Part shown: in pieces, positions 27,173-35,284 of the stretch
How the letters are laid out: the number at the start of each line of letters is the position of its first letter
Position numbering within the stretch: position 1 is the first letter of the stretch
Source of the DNA: Streptomyces sp. NRRL S-37
Lineage (GTDB): Bacteria; Actinomycetota; Actinomycetes; Streptomycetales; Streptomycetaceae
Direction: 5' to 3'
Length of the DNA: 64,000 nucleotides
Assembly: GCF_000721605.1 (NCBI RefSeq)
Contig: NZ_JOIZ01000032.1
Location: 34,416-98,415, forward strand
Made by a program: the position numbers and the translations under genes
The notes under the pieces: model-generated
What the model was told of the DNA's origin: nothing
Seen by the model: the letters and a program-made list of their open reading frames with translations, nothing else
Database searches by the model: none

Positions 27173-27952
27173 TCAGTAGCGGCGCGTGATCAGCGCGCGC
27201 TTCACTTCCGCGATCGCCTTCGTGACCTCGATACCGCGCGGGCAGGCGTCCGTGCAGTTGAAGGTCGTGCGGCAGCGCCAGACGCCGTCGCGGTCGTTGA
27301 GGATCTCCAGGCGCTGCTCGCCGGCCTCGTCACGCGAGTCGAAGATGAAGCGGTGCGCGTTGACGATGGCCGCCGGGCCGAAGTACTGCCCGTCGTTCCA
27401 GAACACCGGGCACGACGACGTGCACGCGGCGCACAGGATGCACTTGGTCGTGTCGTCGAAGCGCTCGCGGTCCTCGGCGGACTGCAGCCGCTCGCGCGTC
27501 GGCTCGTTGGTGTCCTTCGTGATCAGGAAGGGCATCACGTCCCGGTACGCCTGGAAGAACGGCTCCATGTCGACGACCAGGTCCTTGAGGACCGTCAGGC
27601 CCTTGATGGCCTCGACCGTGATCGGCTTCTCGGGGTTGATGTCCTTGATCAGCGTCTTGCACGCCAGGCGGTTCTTGCCGTTGATCCGCATGGCGTCGGA
27701 GCCGCAGATGCCGTGGGCGCAGGAACGGCGGAAGGTCAGCGTGCCGTCCAGGTCCCACTTGATCTTGTGCAGCGCGTCGAGGACACGCTCCTTGGGGTCG
27801 ATCTCCAGCTGGAAGTCTTCCCAGACCGCCTCCGCCGAGACCTCCGGGTTGAACCGGCGGATCCGCATCGTGACGGTGATGTAGGGGGAGTCGGCGAAAC
27901 CGGGCTCGGGGGAACCGGCCGCGTCCGCCTTGTCCAGAACAGGGGTAGCCAT
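27173..27952 (-). CDS. sdhB: succinate dehydrogenase iron-sulphur subunit
   Basis: 259 residues. It carries electrons from FAD to quinone in complex II. The 2Fe-2S ligands are C78, C83 and C98 (SCAHGICGSDAM), with the fourth ligand position being Asp as in E. coli SdhB. The 4Fe-4S/3Fe-4S cysteines lie in CILCAACTSSCPVF (from C171) and in the later NCTDACPRGIEV. Its ATG overlaps the sdhA stop by one base. Last gene of sdhCDAB. Confidence 0.97.
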   Translation of the reverse strand: MATPVLDKADAAGSPEPGFADSPYITVTMRIRRFNPEVSAEAVWEDFQLEIDPKERVLDALHKIKWDLDGTLTFRRSCAHGICGSDAMRINGKNRLACKTLIKDINPEKPITVEAIKGLTVLKDLVVDMEPFFQAYRDVMPFLITKDTNEPTRERLQSAEDRERFDDTTKCILCAACTSSCPVFWNDGQYFGPAAIVNAHRFIFDSRDEAGEQRLEILNDRDGVWRCRTTFNCTDACPRGIEVTKAIAEVKRALITRRY

Positions 27953-29706
27953 CAGTACTTACGCTCCATCGGCTGGTAGCGGGTCTGGACGACCGGCTTG
28001 TAGTCCAGACGGACGGTCTCGGTGCCGTCGGCGCCGACCTCGCGGTACGCCATCGTGTGGCGCATGAAGTTGACGTCGTCGCGGTTCGGGTAGTCCTCGC
28101 GGTAGTGACCGCCGCGGGACTCCTTGCGGGCGAGGGCGGACACCGCCATGACCTCGGCGAGGTCCAGCAGGTTGCCCAGCTCGATCGCTTCCAGCAGGTC
28201 CGTGTTGAACCGCTTGCCCTTGTCCTGGATGGCGACGTTCTTGTAGCGCTCGCGCAGCTCGGCGATCTTCTCGACCGCCGTCTTGATCGTCTGCTCGGTG
28301 CGGAACACCATGACGTTGGCGTCCATGGTCTCCTGCAGCTCACGGCGGATGGTGGCCACCCGCTCGGTGCCGGTGGAGGACCGCAGCCGCTCGATCTGTC
28401 CGACGACGAACGACTCCGGGTCCTCCGGCAGCTCGACGAAGTCGGCCTTCTGCGAGTACTCCGCCGCCGCGATGCCGGCCCGCTTGCCGAACACGTTGAT
28501 GTCCAGCAGCGAGTTGGTGCCCAGGCGGTTGGCGCCGTGCACGGAGACGCAGGCGACCTCGCCGGCCGCGTACAGGCCCGGCACGACGGTGGTGTTGTCC
28601 GCGAGGACCTCACCCTGGACGTTGGTCGGGATGCCGCCCATCGCGTAGTGCGCGGTCGGCTGGATCGGGATCGGGTCCGTGTACGGCTCGATGCCGAGGT
28701 AGGTCCGCGCGAACTCCGTGATGTCGGGCAGCTTGGCGTCGAGCTGCTCCGGCGGGAGGTGCGTGAGGTCCAGGTAGACGTGGTCGCCCTCGGGACCGCA
28801 GCCGCGGCCCTCGCGGATCTCCGTGTAGATGGAGCGCGAGACGACGTCACGCGAGGCGAGGTCCTTCATGACCGGCGCGTACTTCTCCATGAAGCGCTCG
28901 CCGTCCTTGTTGCGGAGGATGCCGCCCTCACCGCGGGCGCCCTCGGTGAGCAGGATGCCCATGCGCCAGATGCCGGTCGGGTGGAACTGGAAGAACTCCA
29001 TGTCCTCCAGCGGCAGCCCGCGCCGGTACACGGCGGCCTGGCCGTCACCGGTCAGCGTGTGCGCGTTCGACGTCACCTTGAAGAACTTGCCGGTGCCGCC
29101 GGACGCGTAGATCACGGCCTTCGCCTGGAAGACGTGGATCTCGCCGGTCGCCAGCTCGTACGCGACCACGCCGGCGGACTTCTTGACGCCGTCGACCTCG
29201 GTGATCAGCTGGTCCAGGACGTAGAACTCGTTGAAGAACTCCACGCCCTCCTTGACGCAGTTCTGGTACAGCGTCTGGAGGATCATGTGACCGGTGCGGT
29301 CGGCCGCGTAGCAGGAGCGGCGGACCGGGGCCTCGCCGTGGTTGCGGCTGTGACCGCCGAAGCGGCGCTGGTCGATGGTGCCGTTCGGGGTCCGGTTGAA
29401 CGGCAGGCCCATCTTCTCCAGGTCGAGGACGGAGTCGATGGCCTCCTTCGCCAGGATCTCGGCGGCGTCCTGGTCGACCAGGTAGTCACCGCCCTTGACC
29501 GTGTCGAAGGTGTGCCACTCCCAGTTGTCCTCCTCCACGTTGGCCAGCGCGGCGGCCATGCCGCCCTGCGCGGCGCCCGTGTGGGAGCGGGTGGGGTAGA
29601 GCTTGGTCAGCACGGCGGTGCGGCTGCGCTTCGTCGACTCGATGGCGGCGCGCATACCGGCGCCACCGGCGCCGACGATGACGGTGTCGTACTTGTGGAT
29701 CTTCAT
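27952..29706 (-). CDS. sdhA: succinate dehydrogenase flavoprotein subunit
   Basis: 584 residues. It oxidises succinate to fumarate in the TCA cycle on the inner face of the membrane. The N-terminal dinucleotide motif [10 protein letters not shown] begins at residue 12, and H42 in [10 protein letters not shown] is the covalent FAD site. Further family motifs are the FQFHPTGI region, HYAMGGI and the C-terminal REDYPNRDD segment. It ends overlapping sdhB by one base and lies 19 bases after sdhD. Confidence 0.97.
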   Translation of the reverse strand: MKIHKYDTVIVGAGGAGMRAAIESTKRSRTAVLTKLYPTRSHTGAAQGGMAAALANVEEDNWEWHTFDTVKGGDYLVDQDAAEILAKEAIDSVLDLEKMGLPFNRTPNGTIDQRRFGGHSRNHGEAPVRRSCYAADRTGHMILQTLYQNCVKEGVEFFNEFYVLDQLITEVDGVKKSAGVVAYELATGEIHVFQAKAVIYASGGTGKFFKVTSNAHTLTGDGQAAVYRRGLPLEDMEFFQFHPTGIWRMGILLTEGARGEGGILRNKDGERFMEKYAPVMKDLASRDVVSRSIYTEIREGRGCGPEGDHVYLDLTHLPPEQLDAKLPDITEFARTYLGIEPYTDPIPIQPTAHYAMGGIPTNVQGEVLADNTTVVPGLYAAGEVACVSVHGANRLGTNSLLDINVFGKRAGIAAAEYSQKADFVELPEDPESFVVGQIERLRSSTGTERVATIRRELQETMDANVMVFRTEQTIKTAVEKIAELRERYKNVAIQDKGKRFNTDLLEAIELGNLLDLAEVMAVSALARKESRGGHYREDYPNRDDVNFMRHTMAYREVGADGTETVRLDYKPVVQTRYQPMERKY

Positions 29707-29725
29707 GATTCTCGCAGCCCCGTGC

Positions 29726-30208
29726 CTAGCGGATGTTCGGGTCGAAGGTGAAGATCACCAGCGTGCCCAGCAGGATGGTGAACACCGTGGCGGTGTAGAG
29801 CAGGCCCTTGAGCCACAGCCGGGTGTTCGGCCGCTCCGCGTAGTCGTTGATGACCGTGCGCAGGCCGTTGGCGCCGTGCAGCATCGCCAGCCAGAGCATC
29901 AGCAGGTCCCACACCTGCCAGAACGGCGAGGCCCAGCGGCCGGCCACGAAGGCGAAGCCGATCTTGGAGACGCCGCCGTCGAGGACCAGCTGGATCAGCA
30001 GGTGGCCGATGACGAGGACGACCAGGACGACGCCGGACAGGCGCATGAACAGCCAGGCGGCCAGCTCGAAGTTGCCCCGGGTGGACTTCGGGGTCTTCTT
30101 CGTCCGCTTGCGCGGGGGCTCGATGACCGGCGCCGGGTTGTCGACGGAGTAGAGCGGGGCGCCCTCGACGGGGCCGACGCCCGAGGCGGTGGTGTCAGTC
30201 GTGGACAT
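29726..30208 (-). CDS. sdhD: succinate dehydrogenase hydrophobic membrane anchor subunit
   Basis: 160 residues. A charged Pro/Lys N-terminus (about 60 residues) precedes three transmembrane helices: [38 protein letters not shown] and the C-terminal [20 protein letters not shown]. The MLHGANGLR segment corresponds to the haem/quinone region of SdhD. It binds sdhA/B to the membrane together with SdhC. Separated from sdhC by 5 bases. Confidence 0.92.
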   Translation of the reverse strand: MSTTDTTASGVGPVEGAPLYSVDNPAPVIEPPRKRTKKTPKSTRGNFELAAWLFMRLSGVVLVVLVIGHLLIQLVLDGGVSKIGFAFVAGRWASPFWQVWDLLMLWLAMLHGANGLRTVINDYAERPNTRLWLKGLLYTATVFTILLGTLVIFTFDPNIR

Positions 30209-30213
30209 GGGTG

Positions 30214-30594
30214 TCAGCTCCCGAACAGTTCACGAGCGGCGTGGCCGAGGACGGGGTAGATCGCCCCGAGCATCAGCACGACCCAGATGGCGACGACGGT
30301 CCAGAGCATCTGCTTCTGGTAGCGGGCGCCCTTGACCCAGAAGTCGACGGCGATGACACGCAGGCCGTTGAGCGCGTGGAACAGGATGGCGGCGACGAGG
30401 CCGTACTCCAGCAGCGCGACGATCGGCGTCTTGTACGTGGCCACGACCTCGTCGTAGGCCTCGGGGGACACCCGCACGAGAGCGGTGTCCAGCACGTGAA
30501 CGAACAGGAAGAAGAAGATGAGGACGCCGGTGACTCGGTGAGCCACCCAGGACCACATTCCTTCCCGGCCGCGGTACAGCGTTCCAGCCGGCAC
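30214..30594 (-). CDS. sdhC: succinate dehydrogenase cytochrome b556 subunit
   Basis: 126 residues from GTG 30594, selected because GGAGG stands 8 bases before it; the in-frame ATG at 30735 would add a Pro-rich stretch unlike the family. Three transmembrane helices are present: VTGVLIFFFLFVHVLD, YGLVAAILFHALNGLRVIAV (with the likely haem-ligand His) and MLWTVVAIWVVLMLGAIYP. The opening YRGREGMWSWVAHRVTG carries the quinone-site Ser/Arg seen in actinobacterial SdhC. First gene of the sdhCDAB operon; the promoter should lie in 30595-30772. Confidence 0.92.
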   Translation of the reverse strand: MPAGTLYRGREGMWSWVAHRVTGVLIFFFLFVHVLDTALVRVSPEAYDEVVATYKTPIVALLEYGLVAAILFHALNGLRVIAVDFWVKGARYQKQMLWTVVAIWVVLMLGAIYPVLGHAARELFGS

Positions 30595-30772
30595 GGAAGT
30601 TTCCTCCGGGAGCGGGGTTCGGGGCCGCGCCGGCTTTCCTTGTCGGTCGGGCCCGGCCGGGTACGGTCCACCGGCCCCCAGCATGTTAGCGACGCGAGTC
30701 GGCGGCGCGGACAGGGGGCCTACCGGTGTGATCAAACTTGCACTCGAAGGGGTGCGCGTCGGTGCTTGGCGG

Positions 30773-31435
30773 CTACCGGTGCGGGGCTTCGTCGTCCGTG
30801 CCGGATACGGGCCCGTCGGCGGCCGGTCGCACGGTTCCCCGCGCCCCCAGGAGGCCGGCCAGCCGCTCTCTCGCCAGGCGCCGGAGTTCTTCCGCCGCCA
30901 CCGCGCGTTCGTCGTCCGGATCGTTCGCCAATCGTGACCGGATGTCCTCCAGGACCCGGTCCAGGGTCTCCTCCTCGGGGACGTCGTCCAGGCAGATGAC
31001 GAAGACGTGGCCGAACTTGGTCTCGTACGCCGTGTGGGCCGCGGTCAGGGCCGTGTGGGCGGCGGAGTACGTGCCGTCGGGGAGGGCGGGGCGGGGTTCC
31101 GCGGCCAGGGCCTCCGCCAGCTCCTTGGCGGAGAGGTCGTACGCCGCCTCGTCGGAGGCCGCCAGGAGGGACGGCACGTCCGGGTAGGGGCGGTGGCCGG
31201 AGAGGCGCAGGGCCCAGCGCGGGCTGCGCAGACAGGCCAGGAGGGCGCGCTCGGCGTCCGCGGGGGGAGCGGTGTTGAACCGCTCCAGCGCGGGCGGGAC
31301 GCCGGGCGCGCCGCGGGACTGTCCGGGTATGGCGACTCGGCCGGGGAGGTCTGGGAGACGGTGCGCGGGCAGCGTGGGTCCTCGTGGGCGTCGCGTGTGT
31401 GTCGGTGGAAGATGCTGTGACAGTTCTGACGACAC
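30773..31435 (-). CDS. UraD-like (OHCU decarboxylase family) protein with degenerate active site
   Basis: Up to 220 residues; the true start may be later, since the first 40 residues are Pro/Arg-rich and atypical. The C-terminal part follows the OHCU decarboxylase fold: a helix after GHRPYPDVPSLLAASDEAAY, then AYETKFGHVFVICL, ILEDIRSRLANDP-type and a closing ELRRLARERLAGLL helix. UraD normally finishes urate-to-allantoin conversion. Here the catalytic HP(R/E)IG motif is replaced by EPRPA, and the downstream SxxEQ motif is not evident. I therefore doubt the annotated activity. No other purine-catabolism gene is nearby. Confidence 0.75.
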   Translation of the reverse strand: MSSELSQHLPPTHTRRPRGPTLPAHRLPDLPGRVAIPGQSRGAPGVPPALERFNTAPPADAERALLACLRSPRWALRLSGHRPYPDVPSLLAASDEAAYDLSAKELAEALAAEPRPALPDGTYSAAHTALTAAHTAYETKFGHVFVICLDDVPEEETLDRVLEDIRSRLANDPDDERAVAAEELRRLARERLAGLLGARGTVRPAADGPVSGTDDEAPHR

Positions 31436-31548
31436 GTTATCGAGTGAGTCCGAGACGTGTCCGATCGGTACCCCGAATTCACCCGGACGGCAGAGTTTGG
31501 GAGCGGCTTGACGACGCGCTTCACCCGTTCGGGTCGTACGTTGGCCGG

Positions 31549-33222
31549 GTGAGTCAGCACAGGCAGCACGGGCAGCACCGGCACCCCAGGCAGCACCGGC
31601 GACGGGTGCTGGTCACGGCCGTCGCCGCGGGCACGCTGGTGGCCGCGTCCGGCGTGAGCCTCGGACTCTGGGCGGCCTCGGACGACGGCGGCCCGCCCGC
31701 GGGCCCGGCGGCGGCGTCCTCCGCCGGGACCCCCGCCGGCTCCGGCGAGGCCGCCGGGACGGCACCGGGCGGCAGCCCGAGCCCCGGCCGCACCTACCCC
31801 TTGTCCGAGGCGCCGCGCACCATACCCGCCGTACGCGACCACACCGCGGAGCGCGGCCCGGGCTGGCGCCCCGCGAAGGACCACCGGGTGGTCGTCGACG
31901 ACCCCGCGCTGGCCGACGAGGGGCGCCTGATAGCCGGCGAGCTGGGACTGGCGTACGCGGGGGAGAAGGACGACCGGCGGGCCGGGGACCTGCGGCTGGA
32001 GCTGAACCGGGACGGGGGCGCGAACCCGGAGTCGTACACGATGACCGTGCGGGGCGGGAGCGTGACCGTGAGCGCCCCCGGCGAGCCGGGCGTGTTCTAC
32101 GGCACCCGCACGCTCAAGCAGGAGATCGAGGGGGCCGGCACCGCCCCCGAGGGCGTGGTGCGCGACGAGCCCGCCAAGCAGCGGCGCGGGCTGATGCTGG
32201 ACATCGCGCGCAAGCACTACGACGCCGGCTGGATCGAGGACCGGATCCGCGAACTGGGCGACCTGAAGTTCAACGAGATCGGCCTGCACTTCTCCGACGA
32301 CCAGGGCTTCCGCATCGAGTCCGGGTCGCACCCGGAGATCGTCTCGGCGGACCACCTGACCAAGGCGCAGGTGAAGAGGATCGTCCGCCTCGCGGAGAGC
32401 CGGCACATCACCGTCGTCCCCGAGATCGACTCGCCCGGACACCTCGGCGCGGTCCTCGCCGCCCACCCGGACCTCCAGCTGCGCGACGTGGACGGCGACG
32501 CGGTGCGCGGCGCGATCGACATCTCCAAGCCCGGGTCCGCCGAGATCGTCGACGACCTGCTGGACGAGTACGCCGGGCTCTTCCCGGGCGGCCAGTGGCA
32601 CCTGGGCGGCGACGAGTACCAGGCGCTGGTGGTCCCCGACCCCGAGGTGTCGTTCCCGGGCCTCGCCGCCGCCGCGCGGGAGAAGTACGGCTCCGGCGCG
32701 ACCGTGGAGGACCTGACCACCGGCTGGCTCAACGACCGGGCCGCCACCGTCCGCGCCCACGACCGCACGCCCCGCGCGTGGAACGACGGCTTCTTCCGGG
32801 GCGGCTCGGTGCGGGCGGCCGAGGACATCCGGGTCGCCTACTGGACCGGCAAGGAGATCGGCGCCCGGCAGCCGGCGGAGTACCTGGGCGAGGGCCGCGA
32901 GGTCGTCAACTACAACGACGAGTTCCTCTACTACGTCCTCGGGGAGCCCCTGACCTTCGTCTACCCGACGGGCGAGCGGATCTACGAGCAGTGGACACCC
33001 CTGGTGCTGCGCGGCACCACCGCCGTCCCGGAGCGGTACGACGACCGGATCCTCGGCGGGTCCTTCGCGGTCTGGGGCGACATCCCCGGGGCCCAGACCC
33101 AGGAACAGGTCGCGGACGGGATCCGGCTGCCGCTGGCGGCGACCGTCCAGAAGCTCTGGGACCCGGACGAGCCGGAGCTGTCGTGGGCGGAGTTCCGGGA
33201 CCTGGCGGGCGAGCTGGACTGA
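31549..33222 (+). CDS. secreted beta-N-acetylhexosaminidase, glycoside hydrolase family 20
   Basis: 557 residues from GTG 31549. The start gives a His/Arg-rich n-region and hydrophobic segment (VLVTAVAAGTLVAASGVSLG), then a low-complexity linker. A GH20b-like domain (about 95-195) precedes the TIM barrel, which opens with RRGLMLDIARKHY. Catalytic D355-E356 are in HLGGDEYQ. The enzyme cleaves terminal GlcNAc from chitin oligomers or cell-wall material outside the cell. It is a single-gene unit divergent from the UraD-like gene. Confidence 0.92.
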   Translation: MSQHRQHGQHRHPRQHRRRVLVTAVAAGTLVAASGVSLGLWAASDDGGPPAGPAAASSAGTPAGSGEAAGTAPGGSPSPGRTYPLSEAPRTIPAVRDHTAERGPGWRPAKDHRVVVDDPALADEGRLIAGELGLAYAGEKDDRRAGDLRLELNRDGGANPESYTMTVRGGSVTVSAPGEPGVFYGTRTLKQEIEGAGTAPEGVVRDEPAKQRRGLMLDIARKHYDAGWIEDRIRELGDLKFNEIGLHFSDDQGFRIESGSHPEIVSADHLTKAQVKRIVRLAESRHITVVPEIDSPGHLGAVLAAHPDLQLRDVDGDAVRGAIDISKPGSAEIVDDLLDEYAGLFPGGQWHLGGDEYQALVVPDPEVSFPGLAAAAREKYGSGATVEDLTTGWLNDRAATVRAHDRTPRAWNDGFFRGGSVRAAEDIRVAYWTGKEIGARQPAEYLGEGREVVNYNDEFLYYVLGEPLTFVYPTGERIYEQWTPLVLRGTTAVPERYDDRILGGSFAVWGDIPGAQTQEQVADGIRLPLAATVQKLWDPDEPELSWAEFRDLAGELD

Positions 33223-33327
33223 CGGCCCCCCTCGCGGGGCGGATTGCCGCATACGGCTGCGCACCCCCGTACGGCTGTGGTGGTGTTCTGACGAACCGAC
33301 CGCGACACCAGGGGGGAACACCGGCAC

Positions 33328-33834
33328 ATGGGCTACTGGGGGTATTTCGTCGTGGGCCGCGGGGAGCGGCCGCTCGCCGGGCTGGACACGCTGGCCGGTG
33401 CGGCCGGGGGCATGACCCTGCGCACCTCGGCGCCCGACGGCTGGCAGGTGTGGGAGTACCCGGGCGGCCAGGGCGACGTCGGGAACATGAACGACCTGGC
33501 CCGGGAGACCGGCGCGCCCGCGCTGTTCGGATACGTCATGAACAGCGACTGCGTGGTGGTGGAGGCGGCGTCACCAAAGAGCGGGGCGTGGACGACCTGT
33601 CTGGGGCGGGCCCGCATGGCCGGTTACCTCGAAGGGCAGCAGGAGGGGCTCACGCTGGAGGACTACTTCCTGGAACCCGCCGACGCCGCCGAACGGGCCG
33701 TCTTCTGGGCCGAGGAGGCGGGGCGCACCGCCTCCGCCGAGGACCTGGCCGAGGTGCTGACCGCAGACCCGGACCCGATGGCCGAAAACCTCCTCTTCCG
33801 CCTCCTCGACCGGCTCGGCGTGGTGCCCCTGTGA
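33328..33834 (+). CDS. hypothetical protein
   Basis: 168 residues starting MGYWGYFVVGRGERPLAG, with GGGGGAA upstream. It is predicted cytoplasmic, mixed alpha/beta, with no membrane segment and no catalytic motif that I recognise. Alternating hydrophobic strands (GALFGYVMNSDCVVVEA type) followed by an acidic helical C-terminus suggest an immunity- or SUKH-like small regulatory protein, but this is only shape. Downstream genes on the same strand are also of unknown function. Confidence 0.75.
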   Translation: MGYWGYFVVGRGERPLAGLDTLAGAAGGMTLRTSAPDGWQVWEYPGGQGDVGNMNDLARETGAPALFGYVMNSDCVVVEAASPKSGAWTTCLGRARMAGYLEGQQEGLTLEDYFLEPADAAERAVFWAEEAGRTASAEDLAEVLTADPDPMAENLLFRLLDRLGVVPL

Positions 33835-33940
33835 CACTCCGGGCCCGTCGCACGCAGTAAGGGGAAATGCGGGCTCCGTGAGGGATGGGGCACGTGAGGG
33901 CCTCGTCCGGGGCCCGCGAACATTCCCTGAGGAGGCGTGG

Positions 33941-34498
33941 ATGAGCCTGGTGGAGCTGATCGCACGGGCCGACGAGCGCGGACTGGCCGTGAGCGGGCTG
34001 GCTTGTTTGGATCGGTGCGTGCCGCTGCTGGGCGGCGGTGACGAGGTGCTGCGGCCGCTGTGGGCGAGCCTCGCGCAGGCCGCGCCCGCCGGTGACTGGG
34101 CGCGGCGGCTGGAGCAGGCCCGCGGCACGCTGGACCCGGCGGCCGACGGCGCGGACGAGGCCGTGGCCCTCGCGCACCGGATGCTCGCCGACGCCCCCGC
34201 CGAGCGCTCCGCCGCCGGGCTGCGGGAGTGGGCCGACGACTGCTCCGTCGCCGCGCTGCGGATCCACCGGCTGCTGGACGGCTCCGGCGACGACTCCGCT
34301 CTCGCCGGCGCCCGCCGTGACGACCGCCCCGACGGCCTGTCACCGCTGCTCGCCGCCGAACTGCGCCGCCAGCTCACGGTCCTGGAACTCCTCGCCGCCC
34401 ACGGACCGGGGGGCCTGCGCGGAGCCCTCGAGGTCTCGACGGAGGGGCGCCGGATCCTGCGCGCCGTGGTCTCCCGCCGCAGCCGCAGGGACGGCTGA
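33941..34498 (+). CDS. hypothetical helical protein
   Basis: 185 residues from ATG 33941, which follows GAGGAGG; an upstream in-frame start at 33878 would add 21 residues. It begins MSLVELIARADERGLAVSGL and is strongly helical, rich in Ala, Leu, Arg and Asp. A conserved-looking CLDRCVPLLGGG segment near residue 24 has two cysteines. No family recognised. Confidence 0.7.
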   Translation: MSLVELIARADERGLAVSGLACLDRCVPLLGGGDEVLRPLWASLAQAAPAGDWARRLEQARGTLDPAADGADEAVALAHRMLADAPAERSAAGLREWADDCSVAALRIHRLLDGSGDDSALAGARRDDRPDGLSPLLAAELRRQLTVLELLAAHGPGGLRGALEVSTEGRRILRAVVSRRSRRDG

Positions 34499-34553
34499 GC
34501 GGCCGCCCGCGCACCAGGGTGACGAAACGCTTCTCCGGAGCGCTTACCAGGAT

Positions 34554-34967
34554 GTGACGACTGCGACGACTGTGACCACACAGCAGGAGACCAGGCCCTC
34601 GGCCGCGACCAAGCCGGTCCGCTGGGCGGCGGACGCGGTGGCGGCGATGCGCGAGGGGGCCCGGCTGCGCCTCGACTACTCGGCGCGCAGTCTGTGGAGC
34701 GTCGACCGGATGATCGAGGACATACGCCAGGAGGCGGCCCCGTTCGCCGCCGTGGAACTGGTGCTGCGCGGATTCGGCGCCTACGCCGGCGAGGTGATCG
34801 CCCGCCAGACCGGCGGCGAGTGGTGGTCCTCCGGCGGCGACCACTGGGTCCGCACCCCCGACGGCCACCTCTGGGACCCCATCGACGAGGCCCGCCGCTG
34901 CTACACGGGCGACGGCTCCCTGCGCCTGCTGTGCCGCGACGCCTCCGGCGGGGGACCGCGCCCGTAG
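34554..34967 (+). CDS. hypothetical protein
   Basis: 137 residues from GTG 34554; the ribosome-binding site is weak (CAGGA), so the start is uncertain. After a Thr-rich N-terminus the sequence has ALRLDYSARSLWSVDRMIED-type helix, then GFGAYAGEVIARQTGGEWW and a WDPIDEARR segment. This pattern resembles small streptomycete proteins that assess surface features of a partner, but I cannot name the family. Confidence 0.62.
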   Translation: MTTATTVTTQQETRPSAATKPVRWAADAVAAMREGARLRLDYSARSLWSVDRMIEDIRQEAAPFAAVELVLRGFGAYAGEVIARQTGGEWWSSGGDHWVRTPDGHLWDPIDEARRCYTGDGSLRLLCRDASGGGPRP

Positions 34968-35067
34968 CCCGGCGTCCCGCGGTGTGACGTTCCCGGGCGT
35001 CGCGGCGCAGTGGCCGGTGAGCCGACTGGTCCCTCGCCGTCGATGACCACGGACGGCTGGGGGCCAC

Positions 35068-35199
35068 ATGGCGAAGGAGTTCTGGCGGACGATCCGCCTG
35101 GCGATCGAGAAGGACAACCGGACGGCTCGTCTGCTCGTCGTGCTCCTGGCGGCCGGTGCCGCCGGGCCGGGCGCCTGGCTGATCATGGCCGGGCGGTAG
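35068..35199 (+). CDS. small single-pass membrane protein, 43 residues
   Basis: ATG 35068 to TAG 35199 encodes MAKEFWRTIRLAIEKDNRTA followed by a hydrophobic helix (LLVVLLAAGAAGPGAWLIM) and an AGR tail. The amphipathic charged N-terminus plus one helix is typical of real small membrane proteins. The stop is followed 17 bases later by a strong terminator, which supports a genuine transcription unit. GC content at third positions matches coding sequence. Confidence 0.6.
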   Translation: MAKEFWRTIRLAIEKDNRTARLLVVLLAAGAAGPGAWLIMAGR

Positions 35200-35216
35200 C
35201 CCGCGACGGGCACGGA

Positions 35217-35255
35217 ACGGCCGGGGCCCCGCATGGCGCGCGGGACCCCGGCCGT
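35217..35255. terminator. bidirectional terminator between the small membrane protein and the amidase gene
   Basis: A 15-bp stem (35217-35231 with 35241-35255) with one mismatch and a 9-base loop, placed between convergent genes. Confidence 0.75.
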
Positions 35256-35284
35256 CGTCGTACCGGTGACGCGGTGGTGCGGTG

